Shown piece after piece: positions 61,244 through 64,000 of a stretch of DNA of 64,000 nt. Positions within the stretch are counted from its first letter, which is position 1; every line of letters begins with the position of its first letter. Source of the DNA: Allobosea sp. BK604. Its GTDB lineage: Bacteria > Pseudomonadota > Alphaproteobacteria > Rhizobiales > Beijerinckiaceae. The notes beneath the pieces are model-generated. The model worked only from the letters and a program-made list of their open reading frames with translations, had not been told where the DNA came from and did not search any database. The DNA lies in NCBI RefSeq assembly GCF_004341515.1, contig NZ_SLZF01000003.1, forward strand, positions 372,001-436,000, given 5' to 3'. A program made the translations under genes and the position numbers.

Positions 61244-62287
61244 ATGACGCCACTGTCCCGCCGCACATTCCTCGGGGCCGCTGCCGGCAGCGTCGCGCTC
61301 GCCGCACCCAGCGTCCTGCGCGCCCAGGCCCGCGAGCTGGTGATGATCGGCTATGGCAGCGCCCAGGACGATCCGCTGAAGCGAGCCGGCGAGATCCTCG
61401 GCAAGAGGCATCCCGGCGTCTCGCTGCGCGTCATCGGCGGCCTCTCGGCCGAGGCGATCGCTCAGATCAAGGCCTCGCGCGGCGCCTCGCCCTATGATTT
61501 CGCGGTGATGGGCTCTCCGGCCATCATCAATGCCGTCGACGAGGGTGTGCTCGAGCCGCTCGACCTGTCGAAGGTGCCGAACGTCGCCAATCTCGACCCG
61601 AAATTCCCACCCTACGCCTATGGGATGGGGGCACCGATCAGCTATGCCGGCATCGGTATCGCCTACAACAAGCAGATGGTGCCGAACCCGCCCAAGACCT
61701 GGGCCGATCTCTGGAAGCCCGAATATGCCGGCAAGATCGGCGTGTCCCGGCCGCAATCGAATCTCGGGCTCGCCTGCATCTCGATCGGCGCCACAGCCTT
61801 TGGCAAGACCGACGCCGATACGGATTTCGGCCTGGCCAAATGGAAGGAGCTGAAGCCGCTGGTCGGCCGCAGCCCCGGCCTGCTGCAGCAGATGCTGGAG
61901 CGCGGCGAGATCGGGCTCTGCCCGCTCTGGCACGACAACACCGGCATCGCGGTCTCCAGCGGCCTGCCGCTCGGCTATGCCAAGGTGACCGGCCCCGGCC
62001 CGCTGATCCTGCCGACCTGCGTCGTCAAGTTCACCCGGACCGCCCATAGCGAGCTGATCCACGAATTCACCAACATCCTGCTGGAAACCGAGAGCCAGAA
62101 TTTTGCGGCGCAGCCGCCCTATTATTTCGGCACCGTGGTCAAGGGCATCGTGCCGCCGGCCGGCGCCGCCGCCTATCTGCCCTCGACGCCCGAGGAGATC
62201 GCCTCGATGACCTCGGTCGACTGGCCGAAAGTGGCGCCGAACCGCGGCAAGATCGTCGAGGCCTTCGACCGGATGTTCGCAGGGTGA
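61244..62287 (+). CDS. ABC transporter solute-binding protein (polyamine type)
   Basis: The 347-residue periplasmic protein has a Tat signal (LSRRTFLGAA, Arg-Arg at 6-7) cut near LRAQ. The mature part runs ELVMIGYGSAQDDPLKRAGEIL. SNLGLACISIGATAFGK and LCPLWHDNTGIAVSSGLP lie in the pocket region of this class. It belongs to the same importer type as those at 4950 and 51692 but is not closely alike. AGGAGG precedes the ATG. Confidence 0.87.
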   Translation: MTPLSRRTFLGAAAGSVALAAPSVLRAQARELVMIGYGSAQDDPLKRAGEILGKRHPGVSLRVIGGLSAEAIAQIKASRGASPYDFAVMGSPAIINAVDEGVLEPLDLSKVPNVANLDPKFPPYAYGMGAPISYAGIGIAYNKQMVPNPPKTWADLWKPEYAGKIGVSRPQSNLGLACISIGATAFGKTDADTDFGLAKWKELKPLVGRSPGLLQQMLERGEIGLCPLWHDNTGIAVSSGLPLGYAKVTGPGPLILPTCVVKFTRTAHSELIHEFTNILLETESQNFAAQPPYYFGTVVKGIVPPAGAAAYLPSTPEEIASMTSVDWPKVAPNRGKIVEAFDRMFAG

Positions 62288-63378
62288 ACGTGGCGGCCGA
62301 TGTCATCGACATGAAGACCGGCGCCCCGCGGTCCGCCCCGGTCGTCGATATTCGCGGAGCTGTGAAGCGCTTCGCCGATCTCACAGTGCTCGACCGCTGC
62401 TCGCTCTCCGCTCAAGAGGGAGAGATCCTGACGCTGCTCGGCCCGTCCGGCTGCGGCAAGACCACGCTGCTGCGTTGCATCGCCGGATTCCTGACGCCGG
62501 ATGCGGGCGAGATCCTGATCGACGGCAAGGATACCGTGCCGGTGCCGGTCAACCGCCGCTCGGTCGGCGTTGTCTTCCAGAGCTATGCGCTGTTCCCGCA
62601 CCTGACGGTCGCCCGCAATGTCGCCTATGGGCTGAAGATGCGTGGCATGCCCGCCGCGGAGATCGAGACGCGCGTCACGACCGCGCTCGCGACCGTATCG
62701 CTCACCGGCTTCGAGGGGCGCTATCCGAGCCAGCTCTCCGGCGGCCAGCAGCAGCGTGTCGCCATCGCCCGCGTGCTGGTGCTGGAGCCACGCGTGCTCC
62801 TGCTCGACGAGCCGTTCAACGCGCTCGACGCCAAGCTGCGCGGCTCGATGCAGATGGAGCTGCGCCAGCTCATCAAGCGGCTCGGCATCACCGCGATCTT
62901 CGTCACGCACGACCAGGAAGAGGCGCTGACGATGAGCGACCGCATTGCCGTGATGCGAACCGGCAAGGTCGAGCAGTTCGGCACGCCCGAGGAGATCTTC
63001 GACCGGCCGGCCAATGCCTATGTCGCCGATTTCGTCGGCGCCTCGAATTTCTGGGACGGCTATGCCAGCGGCGGCCGTGTCGTGTTGCCGGACGGGCAGA
63101 CGGTCGCGACCGGGCTCTCCGGCGAGGTCCGCGTGATGATCCGCCCGCATAATCTCGCGCTGCGCCCGGCCGGGCCGCAGGCCTCGTCCTGGACCGGCAC
63201 CATCCGATTCCGCCGCCATGTCGGCGCGCTGATGGAGTACGAGATCGGACTCGACGGCGAGCACGGCCTGCGCGCGCTCGCCTTGCGCGACGGCAGCACC
63301 GCGTCGCTCGCCGCCGGCGACAAGGTTTCGCTGACCTTGCGCGATGCCGCCGGCTGCATCGTCTTCCCGCGCTCATGA
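62284..63378 (+). CDS. ABC transporter ATP-binding protein, PotA-like
   Basis: The 364-residue ATPase starts with GTG in a GTGA overlap with the binding-protein stop. It has [30 protein letters not shown] and VTHDQEEAL, and a C-terminal TOBE-like domain beginning near residue 260. It overlaps the next permease gene by 4 nt (ATGA). Confidence 0.92.
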   Translation: MNVAADVIDMKTGAPRSAPVVDIRGAVKRFADLTVLDRCSLSAQEGEILTLLGPSGCGKTTLLRCIAGFLTPDAGEILIDGKDTVPVPVNRRSVGVVFQSYALFPHLTVARNVAYGLKMRGMPAAEIETRVTTALATVSLTGFEGRYPSQLSGGQQQRVAIARVLVLEPRVLLLDEPFNALDAKLRGSMQMELRQLIKRLGITAIFVTHDQEEALTMSDRIAVMRTGKVEQFGTPEEIFDRPANAYVADFVGASNFWDGYASGGRVVLPDGQTVATGLSGEVRVMIRPHNLALRPAGPQASSWTGTIRFRRHVGALMEYEIGLDGEHGLRALALRDGSTASLAAGDKVSLTLRDAAGCIVFPRS

Positions 63379-64000
63379 CCAGGTCGCTGCCCCGCCGCCT
63401 GCTAGACGAGATCCTGTCCGGGAGCGGGATCTGGCCGGCCGTGCCGGCGATCGTCGTGCTCCTCGTCGTCGCCGTGATCCCGTTCGCGATCCTGCTCTCG
63501 CTCGGCTTCTCCGAGATCACGGTGGCGCGCGGCGTCATCGTCTCGCAGGACTTTTCCCTGCGCTATCTCACGACGGCGCTCACCGACCCGCTCTACCACA
63601 CCACCTTCCAGCGCTCGCTGACGCTGGCGCTGATGACGACCTTCTTCTGCGTGCTGCTCGGCTACCCGGTCGCCTATCTCTTCCTGATCGGGAAGCCCTG
63701 GGTCCGGCGCGTCATCCTGGTGCTGACCATCGCGCCGATCCTGACCAGCGGCATCGTGCGCACCTATGCCTGGATCATCATCCTGGGCGGTCGCGGCGTG
63801 GTGAACAGCGTGCTCCTCGATCTCGGGCTGATCTCGGCGCCCTTGCGCATCATCAACACGCAATGGGCCGTGGTAATCGGCATGGTGCAGGTGCATCTGC
63901 CGGTGATGATCCTGCCGCTGATCGCGGTGATGAGCCGGCACGACCGGCGGCTCGACGAGGCCTCGGCCAATCTCGGCGCGAGCCGGCTCGGTACGCTCTG
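63375..64000 (+). CDS. ABC transporter permease, partial at right edge
   Basis: The frame opens at ATG 63375, overlapping the ATPase stop, and stays open to the end of the window (about 208 codons). It begins [14 protein letters not shown], then a hydrophobic segment (AVPAIVVLLVVAVIPFAILL). ILTSGIVRTYAWIIILG and DEASANLGASRLGTLW, the beginning of the EAA loop, are PotB-class features. The last part lies beyond the window. Confidence 0.88.
   Translation, partial: MTRSLPRRLLDEILSGSGIWPAVPAIVVLLVVAVIPFAILLSLGFSEITVARGVIVSQDFSLRYLTTALTDPLYHTTFQRSLTLALMTTFFCVLLGYPVAYLFLIGKPWVRRVILVLTIAPILTSGIVRTYAWIIILGGRGVVNSVLLDLGLISAPLRIINTQWAVVIGMVQVHLPVMILPLIAVMSRHDRRLDEASANLGASRLGTL

Overview
The window is high-GC DNA with densely packed genes, many overlapping by 4 nt (ATGA or GTGA). 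It looks like chromosome of an alphaproteobacterium in the Hyphomicrobiales (Rhizobiales), possibly near Bosea. The evidence is an NdvA-type glucan exporter, a housekeeping block in the order aroK-aroB-CBS protein beside xerD, Tat-type solute-binding proteins, and intergenic palindromes of a type common in this order. The genus is inferred from gene content only.

Layout: 0.2-7.1 kb holds a glycosyltransferase, then an amidohydrolase with a four-gene polyamine-type ABC importer. 7.2-16.4 kb is mostly core metabolism and envelope: a HIG1-like protein, a PagL-like lipid A deacylase, a cobalamin adenosyltransferase, a rhomboid protease, etfBA with 3-hydroxyacyl-CoA dehydrogenase, an HNH nuclease, dsbB, a VTT-domain protein, tRNA-Leu(CAA) and panE. 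16.5-24.1 kb is accessory: a DUF3617 protein, three very small proteins with good ribosome binding sites, an L,D-transpeptidase, an aldo/keto reductase, a second amidohydrolase, an unusual ROK-like protein and an esterase. 24.3-29.3 kb is one minus-strand unit coding a two-subunit molybdenum hydroxylase (IorAB type) with SoxX, SoxY, SoxZ and SoxA, but no SoxB or SoxCD. 29.8-42.7 kb has a large MscS channel, a CAP lipoprotein, isolated motAB, ndvA, a small TetR-controlled unit, the aroK-aroB-CBS operon and xerD.

42.8-56.4 kb is a catabolic island. An eight-gene minus-strand operon (GntR regulator, AMDase/maleate-isomerase-like enzyme, hydantoinase, five-gene oppABCDF-type importer) is divergent from a five-gene plus-strand unit (solute-binding protein, ATPase, two permeases, PuuE-like deacetylase). 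Together they suggest uptake and ring opening of a cyclic amide or ureide. No N-carbamoyl amidohydrolase is present in the window.

56.4-64.0 kb is a second module. A minus-strand operon (SIS protein, PfkB kinase, BtpA/SgcQ protein, cysteine-less Asp/Glu racemase homologue) is divergent from a DeoR regulator and another ABC importer that runs off the right edge. A DeoR-like palindrome lies between them. The set suggests uptake, phosphorylation and cleavage of an amino-sugar-like compound of unknown identity.

Several intergenic palindromic repeats occur. Three of them lie against, or contain, the stop codon of the neighbouring gene. I saw no rRNA, CRISPR array, insertion sequence or prophage.
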